DNA of 64,000 bases, taken from assembly GCA_018350325.1 (NCBI GenBank), contig JAEVLN010000001.1, positions 3,213,501 to 3,277,500 on the forward strand, in the 5' to 3' direction. Position numbers and translations under genes: made by a program. Source of the DNA: Globodera rostochiensis. Taxonomy: Eukaryota > Nematoda > Chromadorea > Rhabditida > Heteroderidae. Shown piece by piece: positions 1 to 13,402 of the stretch (position 1 is the stretch's first letter; each line of letters opens with the position of its first letter). The notes beneath the pieces are model-generated. The model saw nothing but the letters and a program-made list of their open reading frames with translations. It had not been told where the DNA came from and did not search any database.

Positions 1-1759
1 GGCTGAAAGAAATGTGAGTTTAGCCTTATTTCTGCGGGCTTCGGGGAATCCCCCCGGCCTTCACCGGAAAAAAGTTTTTTTCATCAGCTAAAAGAAAATT
101 TCTGAAAATTTCCCGACGGTTCTCACGCCCTCCCCGCGTTAACGAGAAAATTACAGTTTTTTTGATATTTTTAACAAAACGGAGATTTGCCTATTTTTAA
201 AACCCATTTATCTCATTTAAACCCCCGAATTTTCAGTTTCGTTTGTGACGACGTTTTGTTTGATGTGTTCAAATTCTGTGGGCCTTTTGAGCTCGGACTG
301 AACGTGGCACTGATCAGCGATCGATTTGATCGTTTGGTGGACGCGCATTTCAAAACGAGGGAATGGTCGTTGGGCGAATTGGAAATTCGTCGCGCAGCTG
401 GCGGGATTGGCGCTGAAATTGTCAAACGCTTTGGCAAGCGTCGGCTGGCAATTCCACAAATTCCGATTCCAGACAAAGTGATCGGCTTCCAAAGCCTTCG
501 AATAAGGTCATTGATAGCTTAAATTGTTTGAAAGCAATTAAAAGTTGTTTCATCATATTCTTACAAATTAGTTATATCGACCGAAGTGTCATCGAATTTC
601 TTCAATGCTTCCGCCGACTTTTCGACTCCAAAGGATCCAATCTTTCAATCAAAACATCCGTCGACCAAAACCGCAGTTGGCAAATCATTTTGGACGAGAT
701 TTGGCCGTTGATCAACAACAACATTTGCATTCTTTTCTTCGATCCCTCCAGTCTCGACCGTTTGCACCAGTTCTCTCCGACCGTTTTCCGCGATTGTGCA
801 AAGCTCCGCGTGCTCGAAGTCTTTGGTCCTTTTCCCGCGTTCCCGGCCGATGACAGTGCCGGCGCTTCTTTTGGCCAAGCAGTGGCCAAATGGTTGCACA
901 CGCCCCGCGGGGATGGACTTCCAAAGTTGTTGCGATGCATCTCTAATAAGGATGGAATTGAAGAGGGGCTGAAAATGGTAATAATTCTTGGTGGGTAAAC
1001 TAAACTCATCCATACTCAACCTCAGAAAACTCCCAAAAATCGTATTTAAACTTTCTCAAGTGTTAAGGCCATAACTTTTTAACTATTCGTCCACACACTA
1101 AGCTTTAACTTAATATTAGCTTTTTTAAAATTTGTTCATTTAAGGAATTTGTCCATTCGACGGATCCGGTCAATTTCATCATAAGTCTTTGGGCTTCTTC
1201 TAATGTTCACATTGTGCCATTTGAACTGCAAGACAATTTGACGGGGGAGCGATTTGTGTGCCGACGCTGTAACAATTATTGGCTGTTGGTTCGTTGTCCG
1301 ATTGAGCGCGACGAGGACAAATGGGACGAGTGGGAGCAGGAGGCGGCTGATTGGAATTGCTATGGGCGGTGGAATTGCGTTCGCATTGACTTCAACGACA
1401 GTGCCATCGACGACGGGTAAGGGCAAGTTTGGGGGGGGGAGGATTTGTCGCATATGGAAATCTTTACAAATTGGCAAAATAAGGACTCGGAGGCCTCAAC
1501 GAAGGACTATAAATAAGGACAGATACGACACGACCTCTGAAGTTACTTATCCCCCCTTTTTTAGGGCCGCAAATTGCACATTTTAAAAATGTTAACAAAC
1601 AGCGCGCTTTCTTGAATAAGTAACCCACCCATTTTCTTCCAATGGCACTGCCGGTTCTTCCCAGATTCCACTCACTCATTTACTTTTATTTCTATTTTTA
1701 GACTGCTTGAAGTTGAAGCAAAAAAAGGTCCGAGTGAGCCCAAAAAGAGAAAGAACTGA
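1..1759 (+). CDS. F-box-like family protein, copy A (5' end outside window)
   Basis: Five-exon gene. Exon 1 ends at 13 and its first ~31 nt lie outside the window. Exons 2-5 are 237-506, 572-977, 1145-1416 and 1702-1759. All junctions are GT..AG and phases agree, giving about 349 aa when the missing start is taken from the sister copies. The N-terminal part ([18 protein letters not shown], then [13 protein letters not shown]) resembles an F-box, the Skp1-binding part of SCF ubiquitin ligases. The rest is family-specific and has W-rich blocks ([29 protein letters not shown]). The last exon gives a basic KKRK tail that could be a nuclear signal. Three sister copies follow in the window. The gene is clear from four-way conservation; the F-box assignment is moderate. 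Confidence 0.8.
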
Positions 1760-4700
1760 GAAACGATGGAATTTGGATGAAAATATTCAAAAAATGGACT
1801 AAACAATTAAATTGTTGCTTTTTTCTTTTCAATATGAATCTATGCTTTTTGTTCTCTTTTTTGCCCGGGTGCAAAATGATTTTTGGAATATTCAAAAATA
1901 AATGGTTGGGGGCTGTGGGTCGGCCGGTAGCAAAAAAAAAAGAAGGAAAAAATTCTGGTGGCACCAACAAGCGTCCGTCGCTGGGGAAATTTTCGATTAA
2001 ATACGCGTTTTTTGAGAAACTTGGGTCCCATCCCAGAACATTAAGTGAAGAAAGTTTTTGGAAATGTGTAAATGTCGGTGTCATATTTCTACGTATCTTT
2101 TGGCCATTTTTTGTTTCGGATCAAGATTCTCGACCGAGATTTTTCGAGATTCTCATCGAAAAGTTACGAGATTTCGATCGAGAATCTCGAAAAATACTAA
2201 GATGCACGATCTCGGTACAAATTTACTTGAATTTGAAAAAACGGACAAAAGGTCCCGAAAATCGGTCCCCTCAAAGCCAAAAATGGATTCTATTTGGCCA
2301 AGTCGTTTTTACAGTGTGACTCGGCAAAAAATCCAATTTGGTCTACTCGACGAAATGTCCGGAAATTTGAGAATCGGTAAATTCCGGAATTTCCTGCTCA
2401 AAGCGAACCCCAACTGTTTTTCCACGCTTAGGTAAAACATTTTTTTAGTTTTTGCCAAAAATAGGGGTAAACCCGAATTATGTAGATAGGGCACTCTCAC
2501 TGCTCGAAACTTGCAGACAGAAATGCCTCAAATATGAGTTGGTGAAAAAAAAATTAAGAAAAAACAATGTTTATAATCAATAAAGCATAAAAGTTATTAA
2601 TGCTAAAAACAATTGGCAATAGCCTTCAACATTAAGCTTCAAAAAGCATGAATCCTATTGTTACTTGCCCTTTTCGGTCTTTAGTAGTGCATTTTTGGTA
2701 ATTCTGGTTCTTAAAAATTAAAAATGCACTTATTTTTAAGAATGTACTTTAAAAAAATAGCCATTCATCTTGAGAGTTTAAATTTGTAATTTTACAAAGG
2801 AAGATCATGATTTTTAGCATTGAATAGATTCAAAGTTTTCATCAGAAAATGGCCATTTTTTCAAAAATGCGAAAAAGAATTTAAATGAATGTTTAACCGT
2901 TATGAATGAATTTATATATTTATAAACTGAAAGTTGGCATTTTCTTGAAAATATTTGGATGCACGTTTTTTGGGCAAATGGTGGTGACCTGAAAAGGGGA
3001 AAGGACGCTTTCCTTGTTGGGAATTAATCTCTCCATTTTATCTAAATTTGAATGTTTTATTTGCTCCTGGCAAAAATGTCGACGGAGAGAATTGTGAGAA
3101 AGGAAATTCAAAAGTTACGATGTAATAAAACAACCCCAACTGTTTTTCCACGCTTAGGTAAAAACATTTTTTTGCCAAACTCCAATTTTAAATCGTATAG
3201 ACGATAGGTATTTGAAGTTTGGATCCCGATCCCGGCTTTGACGATCTAGGTTCCGACGGCCTAATCTAATTTTAATAAAACATTTGTTAAGAAATAAACT
3301 AAAAAAATCAGCCGGGTTGGGGAAGGATCAAACATAATCCCGTCGTCGTCACCTTTCCATGGCCTCCGTCGTCTCTCTTTTTGGCATCTTTGGAAATAGC
3401 AGATTTGCACGCGCGGTGAAGTGGAATTCAAAAAATGTTGGCATACTGTATTTATACAACACAAACAGTGCATTTTTTGCTCTGAGCCAGGGGTTCGAGC
3501 CCGGTAGAATGCAAGGATGAATTTCACCGATTTTCGATAAAACAGTTATGGATGATTAAAAAAGATAGTTTTAAAAATTTTACAAAAAATTTTAAAACCA
3601 TCTTACTTCGTTTTGCCTCTCTTTTCAATGCCCCAATTTTGTGATTTTCACTCATTTTACTCAAAATTCGACTTTTTTCAGCTTGTTTGCTGAAAAATGT
3701 TAAAAAAATTTTTTGCTTTAAGCCTAAAACTTTTTGCTTTTGGGTAGACAATTTAGTTGCCATGCTCTATGCAAAAAACTAGCCAAATCGGTGTTTTTAA
3801 TCAAAAGTTCTTGTTTTCGATGTGTGGCCAACTGGATTTCTGCTGTAATTTTTGTTGACATAACGCCAACATCAATGCCATATTTAATTGCTATTTCCAA
3901 TTTTGCTTTGGAATTCCGGAAAAATTTTCGTAAACATAATAGATAGGTTTACGTAAGAGTAGAGGTGACCGGGATCGGGATTAAACGGAATTGATTATTA
4001 TTAAAAATATTTTTCTCATTTTCTTCAACTTCTATTGCCTCATCCATCATAAATATTAGGATTCAATCTGATAATAATACGGTGAATAATTATTTTCATA
4101 TAAATTATTTTTTGAGTTTTCTTTTCTGTGAAGTCACCAACGGATTTTTGGCATCTGTTGCGCGCCGACAATCGACTAATTTGTACATTAAATTTAAAAA
4201 AAAGTCGTCTCGGGGTTTTTTGAAAATTGAAATTTTAAACAGTGTCACAATTTTGCCCAAAAATGGTTTTTGGCCAACTTTGAGGGGCCATAACTTTCTT
4301 CATAATTTTTCCGGAGAAGAAATTTTTGCGTCTTCGTAATCAGCTCGACGAGAGGAATCGAATGATCATTCGGTTTGGCGCCATTCCCTGATAAGATAGA
4401 AATTCCTCTTTCTCTCCCCTGGCCCAACTACGTGCTAATCGATGTTAGCATCAACTTTCACACACTCCGGACAATTTTCTTTACCCATTATTTGTATCTG
4501 CAAACCCCCCCCCCCCCCCGGCGTTAATGAAGACCTCCCCCCCTGTGTCAGGTTTTTCGTGATTTTTGGGTGTTTTATTGAAAAGCTGATGCCCCCCATT
4601 TTTCAAAAAATATAAATTAATTTGGCTTTTTAGACATCCGATCGAATTTTACGCATCAGAAAAGCACGGAAACGACCTTTTTCGATATTTTATCGTAAAA

Positions 4701-6111
4701 TTTAGAAATCGATTTGAAAATTTGAATTCGCGTCCGGGGTTGGAAATCGGGCGAAATGGAGGTCAGATTCGGATTCCGTATTCTGTGTTTCGTATATTTG
4801 ACAAAGTTGGCCAAAAACCTTTTGGGGGACATTTTTGGAAAATTTTTTATTCCAAAAATTGCCTGAAAATATGTTATTTGATTTACTGAATACGATTTTC
4901 GTAGAAACAAATAATTGAGAATTTAAACTTTGAACCGGTTTAAATTTTCGAAAATTAAGGAAAAACGACTTTAAGTAACAACATTTTTGGAAAAGTTTTT
5001 TATTCTAAAAATTGTCTGCAATATGTTATTTGGTTCACAAATAAAAATTGACAATTTAAAGCGGTTTTTGAACCGGTTTAAATTTTTTTTTAATTGACGA
5101 AAAAATGACTTTTTTAAACACCAGGGCCCGATATGGAAAAAATTAGGCAATTAGGTCAGCGGCCTTATATCCGAATTTTGTTACTTAAAAGCAGGGTTTC
5201 GATCTGTTTTTAAAATCAGCATCGGAGCATTAAAAAATCTCCTTTTGATACATAAAATCCGCAAATTCGACATTTCTTTATTAAAACCACAAATTTTAAG
5301 TAAACATAGCTTCTTTATTCGTTATATTTCTGGTTACCAACAATCACTTGAGCAACTTCCTGCCACAAATGAGCATTTTTAGCGATTTTACATCATTTTT
5401 TTGCGTGCGATTTTCAAAAATTTTTGGGCAATTGAGATTCTCGATCGAAATCTCGATCACTAAAACAAAATGTTTTAAAGCGAATATTTTTTTAAATCAC
5501 TAAAAAATTACGTAAAATTTCAAACAAAAGCGAATCGGGTCAAAGTATCGAGTTGGGGAGATACCAACATCTTTATTTTTGCGTTGATGTACTTTTTCAG
5601 AAAATTTTTGATGGCCACCCTCCTGTTTTAATATACCAATTTCTCTTATTATTATTTCTTCGTTTTTATTTTGAATTTTTCGAATTTTGATTTATAATGG
5701 TGATTCCTTTATTGATAACATTTTTGAAATTAACTTATTTTTAATTTTCTTTTTTAAATTACAAAAATGTTAGTGCGAATTTATAACCAAACAGACCACA
5801 ATTTAAAAAATTTCTCGACGGCGCCGTCGGACCCAACTCTCAAAAACATTTTTGAACGCACATTTATTTACTTAAAACCTTTTTTGAACTGAGAAACTAT
5901 TTAATTTTCCAGCGAAAAAGGAATTCTAAGACCGCCTCCCCCCTCCGAACGAAAAAAAATGAGAAACTTATTTTATTGGAAATATGGAAAATCTCGACCC
6001 GTGCTCTAAATAAGACCCCTCATCTACATAAGTGCCCTAATTTTTATATTTTTTCAATTTTTAGCTAATTGGAATCATTAAAAAAAATATTTGGATTTGC
6101 AACAACAAAAA
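1760..6111. other. Repeat-rich intergenic DNA between copies A and B
   Basis: No supported gene. It holds degenerate TCTCGA word repeats (2130-2210 and 5430-5460) and a 39-bp stretch ending in CCACGCTTAGGTAAAACAT present twice (about 2408 and 3132). Two copies of a palindromic repeat part containing GAACCGGTTTAAA lie at 4930-4955 and 5065-5090. There is a C-homopolymer at 4505-4518. Short ORFs here show no family motif. Confidence 0.6.
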
Positions 6112-7565
6112 ATGTCGGACAATCCGAAGAAAGTGGAGAAACGGCTGAAAGAAAATGTGAGTGTTGCCTTATTTCTGCGGGCTTCGGGGAATCCCCCCGG
6201 CCTTCACCGGAATAAAAGTTTTTTTCATCAGCTAAAAGAAAATTTCTGACAATTTCCCGACGGTTCTCACGCCCTCCCCGCGTTAACGAGAAAATTACAG
6301 TTTTTTTGACATTTTAACAAAACGGAGATTTGCCTATTTTTTAAAACCCTTTCATCTCATTTAAACCCCCGAATTTTCAGTTTCGTTTGTGACGACGTTT
6401 TGTTTGATGTGTTCAAATTCTGTGGGCCTTTTGTGCTCGGACTGAACGTGGCGCTGATCAGCGATCGATTTGATCGTTTGGTGGACGCGCATTTCAAAAC
6501 GAAGGAATGGTCGTTGGGCGAATTGGAAATTCGTCGCGCAGCTGGCGGGATTGGCGCTGAAATTGTCAAACGCTTTGGTAATGATGGCAGGTGTCGGCTG
6601 ACAATTCCACAAATTCCGCTTCCAGACAAAGTGATCGGCTTCCAAAGCCTTCGAATAATGTCATTTTTCAGCATTTTAATTTTTGTATTTTTCAATTACT
6701 TTTAGTTGCATCGACCAAACTGTCATCGATTTTCTTCAAAGTATTCGCCGACTTTTCGAGTCCAAAGAGACCAATCTTTTCATCGGATCATTCTTCGACC
6801 AACCCCGGCGTTGGGAAATCATTTGGCACCGGATTTGGCCGTTGATCAATGACAACATTTGCGGTCTTTCTTTGCTTTCCTTCGACCTCGACCATTTGTG
6901 CCAATTCTCTCCGACCGTTCTCCGCGATTGTGCAAAACTCCGAGTGATCACTTTCAATCATCAGTTCCCGACCAAGTGCAGGGCCGTCCCTTTTTCTGAG
7001 CAAGCAGAGGGGAAATGGTTGCACACGCCCCGCGGGGATGGACTTCCGAAGGTGTTGAAATTCGAATTTCGTCCGATTGAAATGGAAGGACTCAAATTGG
7101 TGAGCTTTTGAATTTGTTTTATTGGACTCTCTGTTTCAAATTTCTTTATTTTTCTTAAGGAATTTGCCAAATCGACGGATCCGGTCAATTTCATCATCAG
7201 TATTTGGGATCGTTCGTATGTCCACATTGTGCCATTTCACATGAAAAACAATTTGACGGGGGAGCGATTGGAGTTGCGACGCCTTGACGAAAGTGATTTT
7301 TGGCTGATGGTTCGTTGTCCAATTGAGCGCGACGAAGCGAAATGGGCCAAGTGGGAGCAGGAGGCGGCTGAGTGGGCTTGGGGTGGTCAGTGGCAGCGCA
7401 TCATTATTGATTTCGACGACAATGGCATCGGCGACGGGTGAGGGCGCGAATTTAAAAACTTGTTTGTTGGAAGCATTTGCCATCTTGATTTCCTGTTTCA
7501 GACTGCTTGACGCAAAAGAAGGTCCGAGTGAGCCCAAAAAGAGAAAGAACTCTGCGGAAGAATGA
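6112..7565 (+). pseudogene. F-box-like family protein, copy B, frame-shifted in exon 1
   Basis: Exons 6112-6156, 6381-6659, 6706-7099, 7160-7437 and 7502-7565. Exon 1 is 45 nt, against 44 nt in copies C and D, because of one extra A in the A-run before the GTGAGT donor. With that donor the next exon is read out of frame and stops within a few codons. Exons 2-5 are open and in phase with each other, and the coding pattern ([15 protein letters not shown]..., [13 protein letters not shown], final PKKRKNSAEE) is well kept. The donor of intron 2 is AAT|GTCATT rather than AAG|GT. It is either a recent pseudogene or an assembly error in a homopolymer. Confidence 0.7.
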
Positions 7566-8375
7566 AATTTGGAGGGAAATATTCAAACTGAGAAAATGGA
7601 CTAATAATATTGAATTGTTGCTTTTCCTTTGCAAATATAATTTTTGTTAAAAAAAGTTTCGCATAAAATCATTCCCAACAGCCAAATGATTTTTAAAATC
7701 CTAAATAAAGTTTCAAAATTGAAAGCATTTTGCATTTTAGAAGCTTTTCCTTCGTATTCTTCATTTGCTTCGATGAAAATTATGGCACAAATATTATTTC
7801 AAACGATAAACGAGAACAAATGCAAGCGCAAAAACGGACCCAGAGGCAAATTTCGGAAATAGTTTAAATCATTTAGACGCTGTAGGCATAAACATCAGAT
7901 TTTTGTTTGACCATCCAGCCGAGAGAATACCTTCTGCGAACCTTTGTAAGAAAATTTATTATTGAATTGCATTAGTTCCAAAATTGCAACAAAAAATGGA
8001 CAAAACTCTTGCCCGACTTGATTGACCAATTTTGGTTTGCAATTCTTTTAACCAATTTGTTTGCCTACTGTTTTGTGATTTGCTAGAGAGTACGCCAATT
8101 TGAACAATATTTGTGCCATTGTTGGCCAACAATGCGCTGCCACTGTCGGTCGCCCTATGAAATTTGGAAATCGAAATTTTAAATTTTTTTTGACTGATCA
8201 CCACCGACCAGGGATACCAGATGCCGGAACTTTTCGGTTTTGTGCCTACACCTCAAAATTTTAAAAAAGGTCAACAGAAGGCATCATATATGGAAAAATT
8301 GTTGTTAATGACAAATGGTTGGCGAGAGGACAGGTTTTTAGCTTTTCTGCTGGAAACATCATACCGTATTTCCTA

Positions 8376-8462
8376 AAATAGAGCCCCCGGGGGCTCTATT
8401 GTTCAACCCCCCAAAAAAGGGGGGCTCTATTTTAGGGGGGGGGGGGGGGCTCTATTGTTCAA
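8376..8462. repeat. GGGCTCTATT word repeat
   Basis: The phrase GGGCTCTATTGTTCAACCCC is present with G-run variants, with inverted and direct copies around a CCCCCGGGGG centre. A related degenerate copy lies at about 10,517-10,590. It looks like the inside of a small TIR element built from permuted copies of one word. Confidence 0.6.
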
Positions 8463-8532
8463 CCTATTTTTTTAGAAAATCTTAACAAAATTGCAATTGC
8501 CCAAATTTGAGCAAAATTTGGACAATTTTGAC

Positions 8533-8680
8533 TAGAGACCGGAAACTTGGACCCAAAACCAAAGCCAAAAAATTTTTTTGGGTTTTACTCCAAGTTGACC
8601 CAAAACCAAAAAACTTTTGGTCCAATTTTGTACAAAAACCCAAAAAAAATTTTTGGTTTTGGTTTTGGGTCCGGTCTCTA
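8533..8680. mobile_element. Small TIR element TAGAGACCGG (hAT-like MITE)
   Basis: 148 bp. It starts TAGAGACCGGA and ends with the inverted CCGGTCTCTA. The 8-bp flanks ATTTTGAC and ATTTTACC match at 6 of 8 positions, consistent with an old 8-bp hAT-type duplication. The inside is words of the form ACCCAAAACC in both orientations. A related element begins at 46,405. Confidence 0.6.
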
Positions 8681-8970
8681 ATTTTACCCTCTTTTTGTGG
8701 CAGACAAAATAGAAATTTTGTTATTGAATAACAAAATTTTTCGATATCTATGAGTTACCCAATCATTTTTCTGGGAACCCTTGGTAAGAAAATAGAAATT
8801 TATTGAAGTCTTCAACAATTTTTGGAAAATTTCAAATTTTTTTGCTCAGACAAAATAAGAAGAATTTAAACAAAAATGCAGAACATAAAAATTTAATGAA
8901 ATAAAGTTTTAAAAAAATGCAGAAATTAGGGACATTTTTTACTTCTTGAGATGTTTTCTCCGTTGCAGGA

Positions 8971-9470
8971 CATTTCGACACTGGACGTTTCGACACTGAG
9001 TTTTAAAAGTTGCCAAAAGGGTCCTTTATAGAGTTCTTGTCCATGGAATCCGAATCTGATCTCCATTTCGACCCGTTTTAGAACTCCAACCCCGAATTCG
9101 AACAAATTTTCGAAAATTCAAAAATTTTCAAAAAATCAATTTCGCCTCAAAATCTTCAAAAAGCAAAAAATTACAACAAGAAGGCAAGTAGAGATTGAAT
9201 TCATGCTTTTTGAAGATTTAGAGGCGAAATTGATTTTTTGAAAATTTTCGAATTTTCGAAAATTTGTTCGAATTCTGGTTTGGGGTTCTAAAACGGGTCG
9301 AAATGAAGATCAGATCCGATTCTACAGACAAGAACTCTTTAAAGGACCCTTTTGGCAACTTTTAAAACTCAGTGTCGAAACGTCCAGTGTCGAAACGTCC
9401 AGTGTCGAAACGTCCAGTGTCGAAACATCCAGTGTCGAAACGTCCAGTGTCGAAACGTCCAGTGTCGAAA
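8971..9470. mobile_element. Foldback element with 15-bp word array at its ends
   Basis: About 500 bp arranged as a near-perfect inverted repeat around 9190. The arms carry TTTTAAAAGTTGCCAAAAGG, the GACCCGTTTTAGAACTCC region and a core ATTCATGCTTTTTGAA. The ends are copies of AGTGTCGAAACGTCC: about two on the left and seven in tandem on the right (9370-9470). The repeat array reads as a spurious peptide LDVST and is not a gene. Confidence 0.75.
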
Positions 9471-9722
9471 AGACTTGTAGCCGTTTTCTCCATTTAAAAA
9501 AAATTATTAATGTCAATTTTTCGAAATATGAACAAAATATGGATAAAATTTTTTTTTAATATAGCAAAAAATGGGCAAGTTTTTTCTTCTTGAAGTAAAA
9601 AAAGAAATTAAAATTTTTATATGTAAATTAAAGTCATTTCAGAAAAAATTTTTGAAAATAATCAGAATTTTAAAAATTTTCATTTTTTGGTGGCAGAATT
9701 CTTAGTCGCGAAAAGTAAATTT

Positions 9723-9860
9723 TTAGGAGTGCATTTTTTGAAAATTTTGAAAAAGTCGATCCTTAGGGGTGTATTTTTTGAAAATTTTTGAAAAAGTCGA
9801 TCCTTAGGGGTGTATTTTTTGAAAAATTTTGAAAAAGTCGATCCTTAGGGGTGTATTTTC
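9723..9860. repeat. Tandem repeat, about 45-bp unit
   Basis: Three to four direct copies of a unit containing GATCCTTAGGGGTGTATTTT followed by TTGAAAATTTTGAAAAAGTC. The same TTAGGGGTG phrase opens several other repeats in the window (31,575; 34,285; 37,365; 47,303). Confidence 0.75.
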
Positions 9861-12357
9861 GTTTTTATTGCATTTTTGTTAAGGAATTTTTGAAAAATGG
9901 CGAAATATGGATAAAAATCGCGAAATATGGAAAAATATGGAAAATATGGATTATAAAATGTGCTCTAGAAGCTCCAACCAAAGCTAAAAATACTATTTAT
10001 GGCATTTAGAAGCCGTTTCAAGTGCGCAAAAAAAATATGGATTTCCATATAAATCGCCGCCCTACTAATTAGAGACATTTATTTGTATTCTTTAAATAAA
10101 TTCGAATCTGACCTCAATTTTGCCCGATTTCGAACCCCGACCGGAATACAAATTTTTTGGTAAAATTCAAACTTCCAAAAATCAATTTTGACCTTAAATC
10201 ATTTAAAAAGCAAAAAATTACAATGAAAAACAAGTAATGCTCAAATTTATGCTTTTTCAATGAAGGCAAAATGTGGAGGGAGGTTCATAAAAGCTCTTAA
10301 AAAAAGCCGGAAATGACAATTTAGAACTTTTTCGAATTTCATTTTTTTACAGGAATTCACTGAATTTTTTAAAATTCATATAAAGTGGGCCAATCCTAAT
10401 AAACTTGGAATTAAAAAGCAGAAAAATTAAGAGAATTTTTACGCTTGAGTTATTTTCACAAATTTGAAAATCCAAAAAGGTTTGGCCAATTTTGTAAAAA
10501 AATTCAAAAATTAGAGGGGGGACTCTAATTTAGGGTGGGGCTCTATTTCAGGGCGGGCTCTATTGTTCAACCCCCGCAAAAAGGAGAGCTCATTTTTGAA
10601 TTTAAAAAGTTAGATTTGTAAAAATCTTAATCTCGTCCTGGAAAAATATGCCGGAATTAAAAATATTAATCCAAAAGAAAGAGGAATTGTTTTCGAAATA
10701 TTGAAAAATGTTCGAATTCATATAAACACCAAATTTTTAATATTTTTTCGGTCGGGACCAAAGCTGATCGAAACGCAACTTTTTTTTCCCGACGAAACGA
10801 AACAAAATGAAATTTCGATCACCTCTGGTCGGACCCCAATTCTTCATGATTGCCGCAATTTTTCCCCAGAACGAGATTAAGATTTTTACAAATCTAACTT
10901 TTAAATTCAAAAATTTGAGTTGATAGATAAAACCTGAATGAACTATTATCGGCGAGTCAAAGAAAAGAATTGTTCGAGAATCGATTCTCTCAACATTTTG
11001 TTAACCCAAAAAGCGTCAACATTTTGCTGAAAGCAAATAAAATTCAAATTAATCATAAAATGAGATTAATTCCCAAAAGGCAAATTCTGATAACGACGCC
11101 GGACAGTGAAAACAAATTTTTGTTGTTGAAGGATATGGTCGATAAAGATTGCGAATTTTACTTCATTTTTTAGCTCATGGAAACATAAACATTTGTAATA
11201 AAATTCGCCATCCTTTTTATTTTGTAAATTCCTAAAATTGAGCATTTCCCAGCCCCTACATGTTAAAATCAAAAATGTGTTTATTTACAAAAAGTTGTTT
11301 TTTTACGTATGTATGTATCGCATTACGCACATTTTGTCTTGCATGTTTTTTTCTCTGCCCTCTCATTGAGCACAAATTATCGATTTGGGCGGCTTAACCC
11401 CCTATCGATTACTGGCCGACCCATCGCCCGCCCATAAATCGTTTTGTTTTGTGCATTTCCCAGCATTTGTCTGTTCATTCCTTCAACCAAATCAGAGCTT
11501 GATTTTCGCCCAGCAGCTCTGATCCAAATAGGTAGACCAGTTCCCAATTGGTACTTTTTTTAAAGAATATACTGTTTTTAAGAGTTCGGGGGTCTTTAAA
11601 AAATAAAAAAGTACTGTAACTTTTTAAAGAAATGTTTCAGAATTGGGCATGAACTTTTTCTTGACCAAAAATGCATTATAAAGACCGAAAAAGGCAAGTA
11701 ACAATCGGATTCATGCTTTTTGAAGTTTAAAATCCTTTGTTTATAATTACTTTTTTTGGAAAAATTTTCTTCGGAACCCCGTAATAGTAGAGTTTCTTCC
11801 TGGATTAAAAGGCTTTCAAAATCCGAAATTAAGTTGAATGTCCCGAATTGACTTTTGTCTCCCAATAGAGCCTCCAAAAAATAATATTAATTTTCTAAAA
11901 AAAGATCATCATATTCGGATTCTTCGGCCCCAGACTCTTTTGTCAACTTTTACAACTCACAAATCAGTGACAAAATGATCGACCACTCTTTTTTTGCGCT
12001 TCGGCTAATTTTTTTCATTTGTTTAACTTTTATTTTCCTTACCTCGCCTTGTCCCCCCCCCCCCCCAAAAATCGTTCGTTTAAATACGGTTTTTTTTTAA
12101 TTTTAATTGAAAATCTCAACAATTGAGTCAAAATTTCACGACGGAGCCTATATACCGCCGATTCCCCTCCCTCTCCACCCCAGAGAAGTAAAACAGAAAA
12201 TTGGGTTTAGAGAAAATTTTTGAGCGTCCTTGGATTTCGCCAAATATTTCTGTTATGCCCTTGAAAATCAACATTTCTGTCCTTGGAATTTTGTCTTTGC
12301 CCGAAGCCCTGTCTTACACTGTATCGATTACACGTTCCATCGCCCATAGGTAACTAG

Positions 12358-12491
12358 TAGAGTTGGACAAAACCGGATATTATCCGGGTCCCCCGGATAG
12401 CATAATTTAGCTGTCATCGTTCAAGACCGGATAATTTTTATCCAAATTTGCCCATACCGGTTCCGGGATTACCCGGTCTTGTCAAACCCTA
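12358..12491. mobile_element. hAT-like MITE with TAGAGTTGGACAA ends
   Basis: 134 bp. The left end TAGAGTTGGACAA is matched by the inverted right end TTGTCAAACCCTA. The flanks are GTAACTAG and GTAAATAG, an 8-bp target duplication with one mismatch. The inside is permuted CCGGATA and CCCGG words. Confidence 0.65.
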
Positions 12492-13402
12492 GTAAATAGT
12501 CTTGTTTTGTTCTTTTTCCAACATTTTTTTTTTGGTTTAGTATATCCTTTTAACTTGCAGGGTGGGGCCGGCCATTCATAGTTTTTAAAGAGATTTCTGT
12601 CTTCAGCTCCATGTCTGGGGCTTAGAGGATTTTTCATCCCAAATTAATATTTAATGAAGCGGATTATTTGATTTTATACTTTAAAGCCAAAAACCTCCCG
12701 CCCACCCCTCCCCCCATTTTTATTAACAACAAATCTCTTAAATTTACTCATTCGGTCTTTCGCCACACTTTTTTTACCCAAATTCTCGCAGATTTGAGAA
12801 ATTTCTTATTAGAGCCCGACGCTATAAATTTTTGAGATTTGATCGAAATTTCGGTCAATAAAAACAAAATGTTTTAAAGTGAATATTTTTTTAAATCACT
12901 GAAAAATTCCTTGTTTCCGTTGTAGTCAAAATTTTTTTCGCGATATTTATTAGTTAATCAAAATTCATTTTTGTGATAAAAATTTCAAACAAAAGAGAGT
13001 CGGGTCAAAGTATCGAGTTGGGATACCTATTTCTCTACTTCATTATTTCTTCGTTCTTATTTTGTCCTAATTTTTCGAATTTTGATTTATGATAGTGATT
13101 TCTTTATTGATAACATTTTGAAATTAACTTATGTTTAATTTAAAAATCTTTTTTGAATTTCAAAAATCTTATTTCATAAGCAAACAGGCCACAATTAAAA
13201 AAAAATTTCTGTCGGACCCAACTTCAAAAACATTTTTGAACGCACATTTTTTTACATTTTTAAACCTTTTAGAAATATGGAAAATCCCGACCCCTGCTCT
13301 AAAATAAGACACCGCATCTACATGTGCCCTAATTTTTATGTTTTTTTTCAGTTTTTAGCTCATTGGAATCATAAAAATTATTTGAATTTGCAAAAACAAA
13401 AA

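Larger units (their letters stand above)
7566..13402. other. Repeat-dominated intergenic DNA between copies B and C
   Basis: No gene recognised in nearly 6 kb. The identifiable repeats are listed separately: the GGGCTCTATT array, TIR elements at 8533 and 12358, the foldback at 8971 and a short tandem array at 9723. About 11,280-11,540 is unlike its surroundings (pyrimidine-rich, few A-runs), but I see no ORF or motif in it. Confidence 0.5.

Noticed and set aside
9322..9516. ORF with repeated LDVST on the minus strand
   Set aside because: A product of the 15-bp word array in a foldback element.
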